A stretch of DNA of 64,000 nucleotides from Punica granatum (taxonomy: Eukaryota; Streptophyta; Magnoliopsida; Myrtales; Lythraceae). Shown here in pieces: positions 42,273 to 54,094 of this stretch (position 1 is the first letter of the stretch; every line of letters starts with the position of its first letter). The stretch lies in contig NC_045127.1 in NCBI RefSeq assembly GCF_007655135.1, positions 14,455,001-14,519,000 of the forward strand, given 5' to 3'. Made by a program: the position numbers and the translations under genes. The notes beneath the pieces were generated by a model that was not told the origin of the DNA, ran no database searches, and was given only the letters and a program-made list of their open reading frames with translations.

Positions 42273-44619
42273 CTATTTTCAAAACTTATTAAACACCACT
42301 CAACCTACCTACCAAGCAACATGCAATTAATAATTAATAAGTAATTAAAAGAAAATGAGATTGATTGCAGCAGTGCCCTAAAGTTATCATTTGGATCAGT
42401 TTGCTATGTCCTTTCTCCCTTGTCCATTTCCGAGTGGAAATTTTTGTAACCTGGGGAGGGGGGGTGGGAGTTGAGGCAGGTGGCTAAGGGAGATGAACCC
42501 ACTTATCAAAAAAACAAAAAAACTTTCATACGAAAACAAAAATCATAAAAAGGGAGGTGAACCTTACTTTTACGTTAGTTTATAAGAGTCCAACAGCGAT
42601 GTTGGTTATTTCCTTTTCTGTTTCTTTTATTTTGACACAGAGCTTATTAATGTACCTTTGTTGATGATCAAACTGTTGGATTTCAGTCTAATTTAAAAGG
42701 TTATTCTTATTAGATACTTTAGTTATTTGCGCAACGCATAGAATTTACGCGCTGATATCATGTGAGATTTTGAAATGTCCATAATCGTTTTATCTAAAAC
42801 GTTAGTTATTAACGTAACATATTGAATTTATGTGATTTAATTATTTATTACTCAATAGAAACTCCTACATATTTATTTTGACTATATCGTTTAAGTGACT
42901 TCAGACTTCAGAGTTTCTTCTTCGTGAAGATTTGGAAGCGGTCTACAGGGCAGCTGTCATTGACTAAATGTTTTGTGAGATAATATAACAAAGTTGTCAT
43001 GAGCTTCCCGAAGGAGAGAGGAAATCGTTTGGACTGTTTTCATACTACATTTGCCCGGTCTAGTTCCGTCGAAGTTCATAACGTACCCTCTTTGGAATGC
43101 GCACGAATCACTCATCTGTTATTTTGTTCCCAAAAACTTAGTCCCATGACAAATCCGATGTACTTGGATTTCTCTAGTATCAGGAGGGGACAAATTAATA
43201 AGCTTGCAAAATGGAATGAAGCTAAAGAATCGATGTTCTCCTGGTTTGGTTCGAGTGAGATTTATGGTTTTTACAGATGATAAGTTCAGGGGCTTTCTTC
43301 ACATGCTAAGTCTTATTGCAAGGGGCAGCCCAATCAAGAACGTCATCGTGAGAGAAAACGGAATTCAATGAATTGATAATACGCTCTCGACTGATAACGT
43401 AAAGGTTTTAGATTGAATTCTTATGCTGAGACTATGTGAGTCCCTTATTAGGTTTTAGAAATTCCAATTAGCGCCCTTCCCCAACATTGAAGGGCACTAA
43501 TTGGAATTTCTAAAACAAACTGATACATGACGTTTGAATGGTGACGTCATTTGATTGCATCTTGAATATCAAAATTAATAAAAGTATATATGTTGGATTA
43601 CCTCGCAAGTCTTCTTTAATTAAGTCCAACAACTCACTTTCCAAGGTGACGTACGTGTTTAATATAAATCCATAAAATAATTTATTTATGGATGCGAGAT
43701 CACCGTTTAAAGCATTACCCCAGCCAGAGCCGTCGACAAGATAAAGCTCTAAAAAAAATTCCATGCACTCACCAAAAAGTTAGAGAGAGCCTGAGAATTC
43801 AAGGGGCGTATAATATAGTGACACACATTTTTGTCTAGAATACTTAAGTCTAGAATATTTGAGGTTTAAATTTTAATTATCATAGTTAGATTATTTGTGA
43901 CTCTATATTTAGATTTTTATTTTCTTAATATTACATCTATGAGTCATATTTGTCACTGAAAAGAAAAAAAGAGTTGGAGAGAGTTTTGTCTTTTTAAATC
44001 AACGAGAGGTGATTGTAATTATTAACTCATCTATAGATGACAGTTGATTATAATGAGAATTAGTTTTTTTGTTTGACGAGAATTTTTTATAATTAATGAG
44101 AGTTCTAAGGGGAACTCTCTTTTAACCGAATGTCAATTAATCAAAGATTTGCAACAATAAAATATTGTAAATATTCCTCTCCTTTTCTCTCATAGTTTAA
44201 AAAGAAAATAAAAATTCCTAAATATGATGTAAGAATTTTTTGAAGAGGAAATTATTTTTAGGTTCCTTATTCTTTCTTGAGATCTAAGTTTTCAACAAAG
44301 ATATTTACATCTATATCTATTTACCCTTCAAAAAAGTTATTTATTTTAAGCCCACATATCTAGTACAATGAAATAAATCAGCACATGTTGTTATAGTGAA
44401 TAATGTAAATTGAGAGACTTATTGCAAGCAAGATTTTTTAAGCTGCTTAAATTGATCAGCACATGTTGTGTTATAAAATATATTTTGTATTAGCATGTAA
44501 ATCTCCATGCAATATAAATTGTTTGTACAAAGTTACAAACTGTAATGGCATATTCTCATTATTAAGTTATAGAAATTAGTCAAAAGAATTTAAATTTAGC
44601 CTAAACGAAATGCCACTAC
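42273..44619. other. Intergenic; no supported gene
   Basis: A 93-residue frame at 42999-43280 (+) and an 84-residue frame at 43510-43764 (-) are the longest. Neither shows a domain, so neither is called. A near-perfect palindrome lies at 43452-43516. Confidence 0.35.
43452..43516. repeat. 65-bp near-perfect palindrome
   Basis: Two 28-base arms (starting gttttagaaattcc and ending ggaatttctaaaac) pair with one mismatch around a 9-base loop. Confidence 0.9.
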
Positions 44620-44808
44620 TTTTTTTTTCGATGTGAACTTTGATATTCGGAAACCCTATGAGCCTTGACTAATCCAATCGAGCCGGGTTGGTGGTCCCTT
44701 GAGGGATAAAGCTCTCCTAGCGTGAATGTTCTTCATTTACAAGGCTTTAACCCTCGACCTTGTTTAAAGAGAACAAGCGTCAAACCACTTGAACCAGTTT
44801 ACGTTGAT
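44620..44808 (-). mobile_element. SINE with tRNA-like head
   Basis: On the minus strand: ctggttcaagtggttt (box A-like), then about 35 bases on gagggttaaagcc (box B-like with one base changed), ending in nine A (T run 44620-44628). Imperfect flanking repeats aatgccact (44609-44617) and aatgcgacc (44809-44817) look like a decayed target duplication. Confidence 0.58.
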
Positions 44809-44975
44809 AATGCGACCGTTTTTTTAGTTGGAAAATATATAGTTGCTAAAAAATAAATATAGTGTGACACAACAAAAAGTACATACGATTGTTAAAAAAA
44901 TATGATCTTGCGTTTCAGATATATAGTACAGTGTACATTAAATCAGGTTTAAGCTAAAAAAAAAAATTGATATAG

Positions 44976-45004
44976 TCCGCAGTGAAGCGCGGATCTATTA
45001 CTGG
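44976..45004 (+). mobile_element. Helitron-like 3' terminus
   Basis: A 5-bp stem (tccgc / gcgga) with an 8-base loop, seven bases (tctatta), then CTGG (a CTRR end) and T. The text gaagcgcggatctatta is of the kind common at eudicot Helitron ends. Confidence 0.58.
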
Positions 45005-45021
45005 TACATAGTAAAAGCATA

Positions 45022-45070
45022 CACGAAGTTAGGGACGTTGTAGGAGTACTTCTACAACCCTAACTTCGTG
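45022..45070. repeat. 49-bp interrupted palindrome
   Basis: cacgaagttaggg pairs with ccctaacttcgtg, and ttgtag with ctacaa. A 3-base bulge (acg) is on one arm. Confidence 0.85.
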
Positions 45071-45259
45071 GGTCATTTTGGGATCAGCAGAACTCTACAG
45101 TTGCTCCATATATATATTGTTGGTCGATCTTTCCGACCTAATCGATATTTATGAGAGATACGCACCTTACATTCTCTTTTTGATAAACTATTACCAAACA
45201 TAAACAAAAAAAAATGGAACCTTATGAAGTTTGGTCATTCGTACATGTATATATAAACC

Positions 45260-46790
45260 TCAGAGAAGGCTACAGATGGCGATTATAACATTCGCTAGAG
45301 CAATCCCAAGCTGAGCCAGGGTGAATCCGTCTCTCCAGTGAAACTGAGAAAAATAAGACTCATATCATTAATTAGCTTCTTTTCACATTTAATACTGATA
45401 TATGTCTGTATGTTTATTTGTTTTCAACCTCACATTATGTATATTATGAATATTTTATTTATCAAAAGATAATGTCTAAAATGGCATTATGTACTGTTCA
45501 ATTTTATTACATGTAACCGTAAGTTCTAACATTGAGTCGCAAGTTGGCCTATTTCTTATTTTATCAGGAGAAAAAAAGTGTATGTCTTTGCAAATGTAGA
45601 CATTGTGTTATTCGTAATATGGAGCGTCAAATTGAATTTAATTACCTTCTGAGGTCGTTCACGGGCTGGAGCTATTGCAGTGGATGAGCCAGTGACGGAG
45701 TTGATCTGGGCAATTTCACGGGACATAGAGGGTTCCATCTCTGCGTTTGTGACATGCTACATCAAAAGCAAATAAGGCATTACATACATATATATATGTA
45801 TATATATTAATACTGTGTATGCGTATGATTTGTTTTTGCTACAATATATATTAGGGTTAAGTCAATGATAAAATTAGCTTTGTTCTTTACCAGTCAACTT
45901 GCAATTAATTTTAGATGACTGACCATATATGCAACTGAAACACAGGTTTTTTTTATTCTTAACCAACTAACGAATTATATTTTCAAATCGGAAAATTTTC
46001 TTTGTAATTGTTTTGCCTAGTGGAAAATAAAAAAAGAACTGGAATTATAAATTAAACTCTTGGTGATCCTTAGAGCATCTGCAAGGAGAAAGAGATCGGA
46101 CCCATATGAGGCTTGCTCAGTGGGTACTAAACCCGTTGGGTCGTTAACCTTTCACTAAATGTTTTTTTTTCCCCTTTTCTGATTGATTCATTACCTTTTT
46201 TGTGGCGATCGCCTTGTACCTCAACAATTCGATCATGGCAAAGTTGTCGATGTAGTCATCAAGGTGGTCATGGTCAAGGTGCTGCCTGATGTTGTAGTGA
46301 CAGGTAGGGCAGAGATTGAACGGGGTATTGCTATCGAGGAAGCAGGCCAAGCATGTGAGATACTGGTCTCCCGGGACAAAGCTACTGCATCCTGCACATA
46401 TCGGCCTCCCTCCGAAGCATAATAAGCAGAAAGTAGCGACATCCAGCAGATCGAGCTTATGGTCTCCATCCCGATCCAGTTGCTCGAAGAAGATCCGATG
46501 GTTGATTCTTGAAAAGCCTGACAAAGAGTATGGTACAAGTTGATCGAAGTTTGAGTCAAGTCAATTATCTAGCTAGCTCTTCATAAATGGATGCAAATTA
46601 AACTAACTAGGACAAGCTAGAAAATTTCCGTACCAGAAATCAACATGTACGAATGGAAGCCCTCGTAAGTCACTGATCCGTTTCCGTTTTCGCTCATGGA
46701 ACAGAAAACTGCAAGCACCAAAGCCATGAATGAAGGATCTTCATCGGCATCTTCTATGTAGTCCTTTGCTATATTTCTCAACTCGTCCAT
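45260..46790 (-). CDS. EF-hand, zinc-finger-like, C-terminally anchored protein, 4 exons
   Basis: Minus-strand exons 46790-46634, 46517-46195, 45756-45646 and 45343-45260 join through GT-AG introns of 116, 438 and 302 bp to a 224-residue protein with no stops. Residues 67-78 (DRDGDHKLDLLD) form a good EF-hand calcium loop (Asp at 1, 3, 5, 9; Asp not Glu at 12). A degenerate partner is at about 33-44 (ENGNGSVTYEG). CxxC pairs at 83/86, 93/96, 108/111 and 122/125, then His 132, 135 and 137, resemble a ZZ- or DC1-type zinc finger. The last 27 residues hold a hydrophobic helix (LAQLGIALANVIIAICSLL), fitting a tail anchor facing the cytosol. The start MDELRNIAKD is the first ATG after a TATA box. 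Family unnamed; calcium-sensing at a membrane is inferred. Confidence 0.85.
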
Positions 46791-46833
46791 CGTTCTTTTA
46801 TTACTTCCCCAGCGAAGCTATGCACAGACACAG

Positions 46834-46843
46834 CTATTTATAA
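46834..46843 (-). promoter_or_regulatory. TATA box of the EF-hand gene
   Basis: ttataaatag on the minus strand, about 44 bases before the ATG, implying a short 5' leader of roughly 10-20 bases. Confidence 0.5.
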
Positions 46844-48799
46844 GCTGTGAATTGTTTTTCTTTAAGAAAAAAAGAAAATTTTAATCTGTATGACTATGTG
46901 TTTTGACATTGATCGAATTAAAAAATACATTGAACGATCGTGCAGTATAGGACTTCTTGATTTGGTTTCTCTTTAGGTCGGTCGAGCATTATTTCTTCTT
47001 CGTAATATCTTATTAATAAATGCTAAATTATATTGTTAATACATGTTAGGTTGAGAAGAATTAATATTTAATGATCAAGGAGACCTTCTAATACATGCGA
47101 TATATATACACTACGGCATATGTCAAGTGACAAATGGCCAGAAATGTAAAATAAAAACTGACCAACCTGATCAACCAAATATGTCTCATATTTTCCAACC
47201 TTAACCGCAGCCGGATATTGAAGACGACCCCGAACTCTAATTTACGGATTGTGCGGATGGTTCGATTATAATTTTGATTGAGTGAAAAACAACAATTTGA
47301 TTTTATCACAGGACTCTTATAGAACAATATTCAGATGCCAATAGGATGATTTGTTGAGACAACCCACATCTGTCACCTCAGAACAGGTAAGTGGATGATG
47401 GTCCGAAAGATCCTTGATTGATATGTCTTATTCTGTATCTACAATATTTTATCAATAGAAACAATTATTTAATTGGTCTTTACATAATATATTTCTCTCT
47501 AACTTTGTGAGATAGTTAAAATAAAAGATGATTCCGAGAAATAGGTATGATGCAGTGGCACAACTCTATCATCTATAATAACCTAGAAGTTTATCAGTTG
47601 CGACTCTCGTTTGGTGGGGCAACTCTTGTCCCTTTATTAGGCTTTTTATTTGTATTTTCTTATATTAAACTCATGGGCCAACCTTATAACCGAGAAAATA
47701 AAGTGTTTTATAGAGTTTAAAGTTTAGGTAATTTACAAGTTCATTTAGTTAGAACTTAGACTATCATGGTTGTCGTTCTTGTTAGACTAATGAGACTTGA
47801 ATTATATTGCATTATGTCACGTCTTATATTTTTACATTAGTCCATTAAACCATTAAGAAAAAGAAGAAAAGATAGCACTCAATTAGCCAATCAAACGTAA
47901 AGCGTCATTTTCTATCTAAGTTCTTGAACGTGTCTGTTGTCATATTTGTTAATCCAATGGATTTCCGAGTTAGAATAGTATAACCTTTTAATTAGATGAG
48001 AAGGCATTTTATATGAGAGATCATATTTTCACAACCATGACTAGGTCTTTTGAATTTTTCCTTTTAAGGCGTACAAATATGAGATTTGGTACTAATTTAT
48101 GTTAAGAAATCCACCATTTATTATATACACACGTTTCTCTTGCTGATCACAGGAGACATCTTAAGTCTAATGGAGCATATAAAATATAAAGATAAAAGAA
48201 ATACGGATGATATATCGAAGTCCAAATATTTATAGTTCCAATTTGAAGTCTAACTGATCATTTCTCACTTATTTTTTTCCAGGACGATGTGTAATATTCT
48301 TATATCGTTATAATAGCGTGGATCTTCATTTATTTTTCTCCATATTTGACATCCATAAATGCCCTTATTTCTATTTTGGGTAATGTTCATATATATAAAC
48401 TCTTATATTCGTCTTAGATTTATCATGAATAATTAATTTTCCTTAAAAATCAAGAACTTTCATTTAGATGTGAAATCTATCATCTCTTCAGTACTTATGT
48501 TTTTATAACTAATGTGGACATATTTTTCAATCATATTTCTTACATGGCAATGACACATCATCAAAATTACAAAAAGAAAAACATAAAATAAAAAAAGTTC
48601 CAAATATGCTTCATAGGTAATGGGCACTTAAAAAGAAAAAACGCATTTGCATAAAACTTCAATGGAGATAGATACTGTTGATAATTATTTCTGTCAGTTT
48701 TGGACGATTACGTGCTAGATTTGGCATTAAAAAGGAAACATATATGCTTTACAGGTAATTTTGAAATTGCAAATTAAATCCGAAGTAAAGGTGAAATCA
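46844..48799. other. AT-rich intergenic DNA upstream of the EF-hand gene
   Basis: No gene is recognised. The frame at 47088-47327 (-) has no known domain. Confidence 0.35.
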
Positions 48800-48936
48800 C
48801 GTAAAATGTTAATTGAGTGATAAGCAGTTTCAATTCCCATAAGAAGGAATACGTAAGTTCAAATCTCGAAAAGTACACTTATTGAGAAGAAGAATAATAC
48901 CTCTAATAAATTTAAATTTACCAAAAAAAAAAAAGA
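48800..48936 (+). mobile_element. SINE with perfect 9-bp target duplication
   Basis: gtgaaatca flanks it at 48791-48799 and 48937-48945. Inside, gagtgataagcag (weak box A) is followed by aagttcaaatctcg (box B-like), and the element ends in an A run (about 48923-48934). At 137 bp it is short, as plant tRNA SINEs often are. Confidence 0.68.
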
Positions 48937-48945
48937 GTGAAATCA

Positions 48946-49598
48946 TATGTTCTGTGTTTTATGGTGTAATTTACCTTCACATTAGTAGATGTAAACCACG
49001 TGTTCGATGTAGGATTATATTTTTCTGTTAAAATTAAAATGCGTGTAAAGTCACTTGAGAAGATACATTGAACCGCTACATAAGCCGCTACTTAAGCATA
49101 GAGGTGGGGCTAATGTCATATTTTCAAGAGGGTGCTTGCAGTATCAATATTTTTTTTTATATCTATATATCTATATCTATATAAATACTAAAAGTTGGTC
49201 AAAATATTGCAAAGTACCACGAAGGGCGAAGGAGACTTCTCCTTACGTGATACTTCGTCTAATCACCAATAGCCATATATATCACAAGTGGCACAATATT
49301 ATGGTGCCATGTCACTTCACGAAACTGAAATTATTAGTAAACATGGAAGACAAAAGGATTAATATAATACACTTATTAAATTGTTCTATTTTTACTGGGT
49401 GGTTTACATTTTGGTTGAGGCACTTACATTTAAATTTCCTGTTAAATATATAATATTTTCGGTAGGTGAAAATATATTATTATTATTGTTATTATTGACA
49501 TTTACATTTCGCAAACCGTTTCCCCATTGTCAAAAGGGAAACTTGATTTTATTTTTAGATGAGTGGCATTTCCCATAAGAGAAACTTGATTTTATTTT
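48946..49598. other. AT-rich intergenic DNA
   Basis: A 132-residue plus-strand frame (49055-49453) is low complexity and unrecognised. I do not call it a gene. Confidence 0.3.
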
Positions 49599-49698
49599 NN
49601 NNNNNNNNNNNNNNNNNNNNNNNNNNNNNNNNNNNNNNNNNNNNNNNNNNNNNNNNNNNNNNNNNNNNNNNNNNNNNNNNNNNNNNNNNNNNNNNNNN
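49599..49698. other. Assembly gap, 100 N
   Basis: Exactly 100 N, the usual placeholder for a scaffold gap of unknown size. A short phrase is repeated just before it (agggaaacttgattttattttt, then agagaaacttgattttatttt, in part), so a repeat may have caused the gap. Confidence 0.97.
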
Positions 49699-51895
49699 TT
49701 TTCACTGTTCTTTACAACTAGCCATCCTAGCTTATCTTAATTTCGATTAAAATAATTAGTTGTAATATAAACTAATTATCTTTAAAAATATTAATTAGTT
49801 TATGACTGAAAATTAATTTTTTGATAATTTTTAATTGACGATAAATTGAAATGAATAAAATTAATTTTAATCAAAATTAAGTATTTTATTTACATAAATA
49901 AGTACTTTATAACTCAAAAAAATCATTTATATATTTTATTAATAATATTAACATAATCAAATTAATAAAATTATTTTAATCAAAATTAAGATAATTAGTT
50001 TATATTAAAATATAATTTTAAATCGCCAAAACTGAAATGTATATGTCAAAAGTTAGAGGGCTAATATTGACTTGCTACAAGAAGTTTGGATCAATATAAA
50101 CTTAGCCCCTTTAGTTTCAGTTTGCATGAGTATGAAAAATAATTTTTACATAAATAAATAATAATTTTTTCAAAAGTTTTAAAAAATAGGTTTATGTAAA
50201 TAAGTACTCTACCTAAATTTAAACTCTTCATCGCATAGATAGTAAACTATTTTTAAAAGTAATAAACAAGAGATATTGCTACTTTTTGCCCCATATGTGG
50301 TTGATGCTACTGGAGTTTCAATTAGCACAGCCTAGTTAAAGAACCTTTAACTAATCTACATCTATTTATATTTGTACTTATATATTAAATAATTCGGACT
50401 ACTCTCGTGAGAGTTTTCCGTTCGTGCGATGAGCTGTCACGTAAGTATTATCGTGCGAGGAAGAGCTGCCACATAAGAATTGATCATCTCTCATTAAATA
50501 CACTAGGCAAGTGGGCTCGCGCATATGCACGGGCCACAGGTATTGGTGCAAAAGATCTTCCTTTTTAATATGTTTAAATCTACAAATATAAAACATAAAA
50601 ATTAATATCGTGAATGACATGTTATGTATATGCTGACTTATATACGAAATTCAAAGAATGAAAAGGAAACCCTTTTGCACTTCTTCCTCCTATATTATCT
50701 GCAACTTTCTTACACATATTTATACTTACAAATTGCCAAAATAAAATTACATTTTCATAAAATGTCTTATACAAAGGTAGGGAATTCTCTATCGAGTAAA
50801 GATTTAAATACAACTAAAATGGTGAGTTTCGTACAAAATACTAGTGAGTTATGATATCAAAATGCCCTATTATTGAAGTCATTATGCAACAACGATTGTC
50901 AATACCCTTGATCCCCATATAGTTATTGCTTATAAATTGTGATAGTCCATAGTGATCCACCACTGTTGAAAATGAAAAAAAAAATTGAAACAACTTCCTT
51001 ATAAACATATCTTACCCGCGGACAAATTTTATCTACTATACATGTCTTCATAGTAATCATCGAATTTCTTCATATGCCCAATAGCTTTCACCTAGTTGTG
51101 ATAATTTAAGTGCCGCTTTTCTTTTTATTGGCTTGTGGGAACAAAAATGCTAACTTTTCTTCGTATATTTCTACTATCATGTACTTAAGTATCTTGTAAG
51201 CTTTTATTAATTGGGATTGGGGGATTTGTGATTTTCAAATTTTTTTCCTTTTAATTGGAATTTTGTAGCTCAAAAAAATCAAACGAAACCATAATGACAA
51301 CCTAAAGCAGAATAAATAGGGAGGCAAATGCTCGTGTTCAAATTAATGAAAGAAATGAAGGACGAATTGATCTTACAGTGACGATGTCGCAACAAAATTG
51401 TAGGGCATCGAGGGTCCTCTCCTTCCGGGTCTTTAGGAGAGGGTCAGATTACTTCAAGAAGCGTGGCTCCTGCAATTTGAACGATTTGTTGTTTTGGAGG
51501 ACTTGATGTGATAATTTAAAAAATTTATTATTAGTGTCTTTTCATGCTTCATAAGTGCAGATTATTTTGGTTTCGAGAAGTGAAGTGGTATCGCAATTTG
51601 GTGTCACTTGTCCATTGTTATTGGGGTCACACAAAAAGTCACGCAAGGAGAAGCTTGCTCCGTCCTACATGACGTTTCTTGACAAGTCGTCCTGGTTTTT
51701 AGTATTTTATATAGATTATTGCTGCCTTTTAATCATCTTTGACCATCTTTTTCCTTGTAGGTGAAGCAATGTAATAGAGACCTAAGAGCTTGATATATGG
51801 CACCATCTTATTAATCTTGAAATGACACATGGCACAACCTCATTTAAGATACTTTTTTGTTTCGCTATTATATATTATATATAGATTTCTCGATG
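49699..51895. other. AT-rich intergenic DNA
   Basis: Short unrecognised frames only. A Helitron-like end is at 50503-50535. Confidence 0.35.
50503..50535 (-). mobile_element. Helitron-like 3' terminus, minus strand
   Basis: A stem of about ten pairs with one mismatch is centred on gcatatgc (50513-50535). It is followed on the minus strand by six bases and CTAG (50506-50503), then T. Confidence 0.48.
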
Positions 51896-52857
51896 TAGGG
51901 ATGGCAACGAGAAGGGTTTGGGACGGCCAAGTCCATCCTATACTTGTATCCATTAAGAAAAAGTAATCTCAAACCCTTTCCAAATCCGTTAGTATTTTGA
52001 AGGAAATTTCTCAAACCCTTCCTGCTATTTTAAATGGGTTCTCACTAGGTACCCGCTTTTCGCTTACTAGCAAAATTGAAAAAGAAAAAAAATTATCATA
52101 CAGACTTATCATAACATCATACTTATATAAAATAGTCTAAAATAACAATAAATATTCAAGTACAATATATAAGGTCCATGGCCTATATTTTCACCGTGCT
52201 CAAACATTCCCAAAATCTATGGCAAAAGTTTCATAAATTTATATTGGAATGAAATATCAAAATGCTCAAACATTTCACAAACACATTGACCTCCACTAAT
52301 GAAGAGCATCAGTATCAAGCTTATCAAGGAAAACGAGCCAAGTAGCTAAAGTTCAAGGAATACAAAGAACAGGAAAACATAAAAAGCATTCCAAATGGAA
52401 AAGAGAGAAATATATGCTTACTTTGAGTAAGCTCGGAGTGATAGACATGAAATGGAAACATTGAGATATAAAATTCTTTCAATAATAGAGTTCATCATTT
52501 AAAGCAAGCCACATAGCAATAATAGAAGCTAAAAATGAAATGCAGCATATCCAACATGGACCATGACTAGAAGGATATAGAGCAATCACTTGAGACGAGC
52601 AAACATTGCAAACCTAAGTTGACGGCAAGGTTGCTTTGTAAATATGGATAAATATGAATGGCATTTTGGTAATTTGATTGCTTAACGGGTTTGGGACGAG
52701 TTTTAGCGTAAGGTCATGAACCCTTCTCAAACCCTGCAGGGTTTTCAGCAAAAAATCCTAAAACCTTCCCATGACCCAACGGGTAGAATCCTCTAATAAT
52801 CTATCAAGGTTTGGGACGGGTAAAATAACCATTTATATAAACCCATTGCCATCCTTA
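51896..52857. mobile_element. hAT-like TIR element
   Basis: The left end tagggatggcaacg and the right-end complement taaggatggcaatg are inverted repeats. Further in, gggtttgggacgg on the left pairs with ccgtcccaaacc on the right. Elements with an AGGGATGGCAA-type end are often assigned to hAT, but an 8-bp target duplication was not found. 962 bp, no transposase. Confidence 0.6.
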
Positions 52858-54094
52858 GTCCAACGGTGTCCATACTAGTTTATATCTCTACTAATCCAAC
52901 TCCTTGAACTCCTAGAATTTAGGCCATGACAACTTGGATCGGACCCTGGTGCTGCTTAATTTCGATGTTCGTTCGACGCCTCGACGGGAGTGGCTCATTT
53001 CAGATAGTGAGATCTCGCCAAGTCGTGGATGGGGCGGACCATTGGTCGCATGCTCATGCGAACAGGTGCTCTGTGACCTCGAATCCAATGTTCTGATAAT
53101 CCAATTGAAGTGTACTGGTGTAGATCTAGTATCTGACATGTTAGTTCATACTCTGGTTTCCGACAGTTACACGGGAGAAAAGCCCTTAATCAAATCAGAT
53201 AGGTTTAGCAAAGATGGAAAGTTAAGTAGGGATTCATGAGAAAGTGCTGTCACAAAGTCCTTTTCTTCGACAAAAGAGATATCTCAAGCTCACATGGAAA
53301 GTGGGATATTAATTTAGGTTGGGCTTTTCGTGGATTTGCAATTATGCACACACGAGGGTCAAGTGACAATAATCAAAGCTCGCCTGAGCAAATTCTCTCA
53401 ATGATATTATTACTTAACCACTTGACTGTATAACATCTAATTAAAATGCTTAAAAGTGAAAAACTTAGAACAAGCCTACAACTTATAAATATCCTGATGG
53501 ATTTTTACTCATCTAAAGTGAATGAATAACACTCAACCAATATTTTTTCAGCTTGCCTTCCGAACAATTTATTAATGGAATTTCCATAATAGTATGAGTA
53601 GGGTCAGGTTTCTATGATTTCTTGAATTCAATAGAGTCTTACTTGAATTTAAAACCAACATAAATCTTGGATCAGGTTTTCTAAGTTCTCTCTGCCGCGA
53701 GAGGGATACTGAGATCATCCACCTGGTTAATCTTTTTTTTTTTTCCCGAAACTTAATTCCAGTGACTTCCAACACCTCCTTTACTCTCTGTTAGCCATGG
53801 TCTAGAAGGAAAATTCAGTGACACCGTCTCCAAATTTGAATCTTAGAATCGCATGGAAGTGGGCACCACTATGTACATTTATGAGGCCGAATGTCGGAAA
53901 GCCACAAACTGCTCTGCAAATCAGAGTCTTTGAGGTTAACTGTGTGGGTGAAGGGGTTGCAAGGGGTTTTGGAAAAGCTCAGATGAACAGGAAGGAAATC
54001 TTCCCGAAGGTTAATTAGAGCTTGGAGTTCCTCGGATGAGTCACAGACAAGAACATAGTACCCCATCGGATATTGCTGCAATGAAAATTAGTTA
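52858..54094. other. Intergenic, some coding-like composition
   Basis: Open frames at 52934-53239 (+) and 53818-54018 (+) are unrecognised. The last 250 bp may be a decayed upstream part of the LINE ORF1 relic. Confidence 0.3.

Noticed and set aside
49055..49453. 132-residue frame before the gap
   Set aside because: AT-rich, low complexity (Ile/Tyr runs), no domain.
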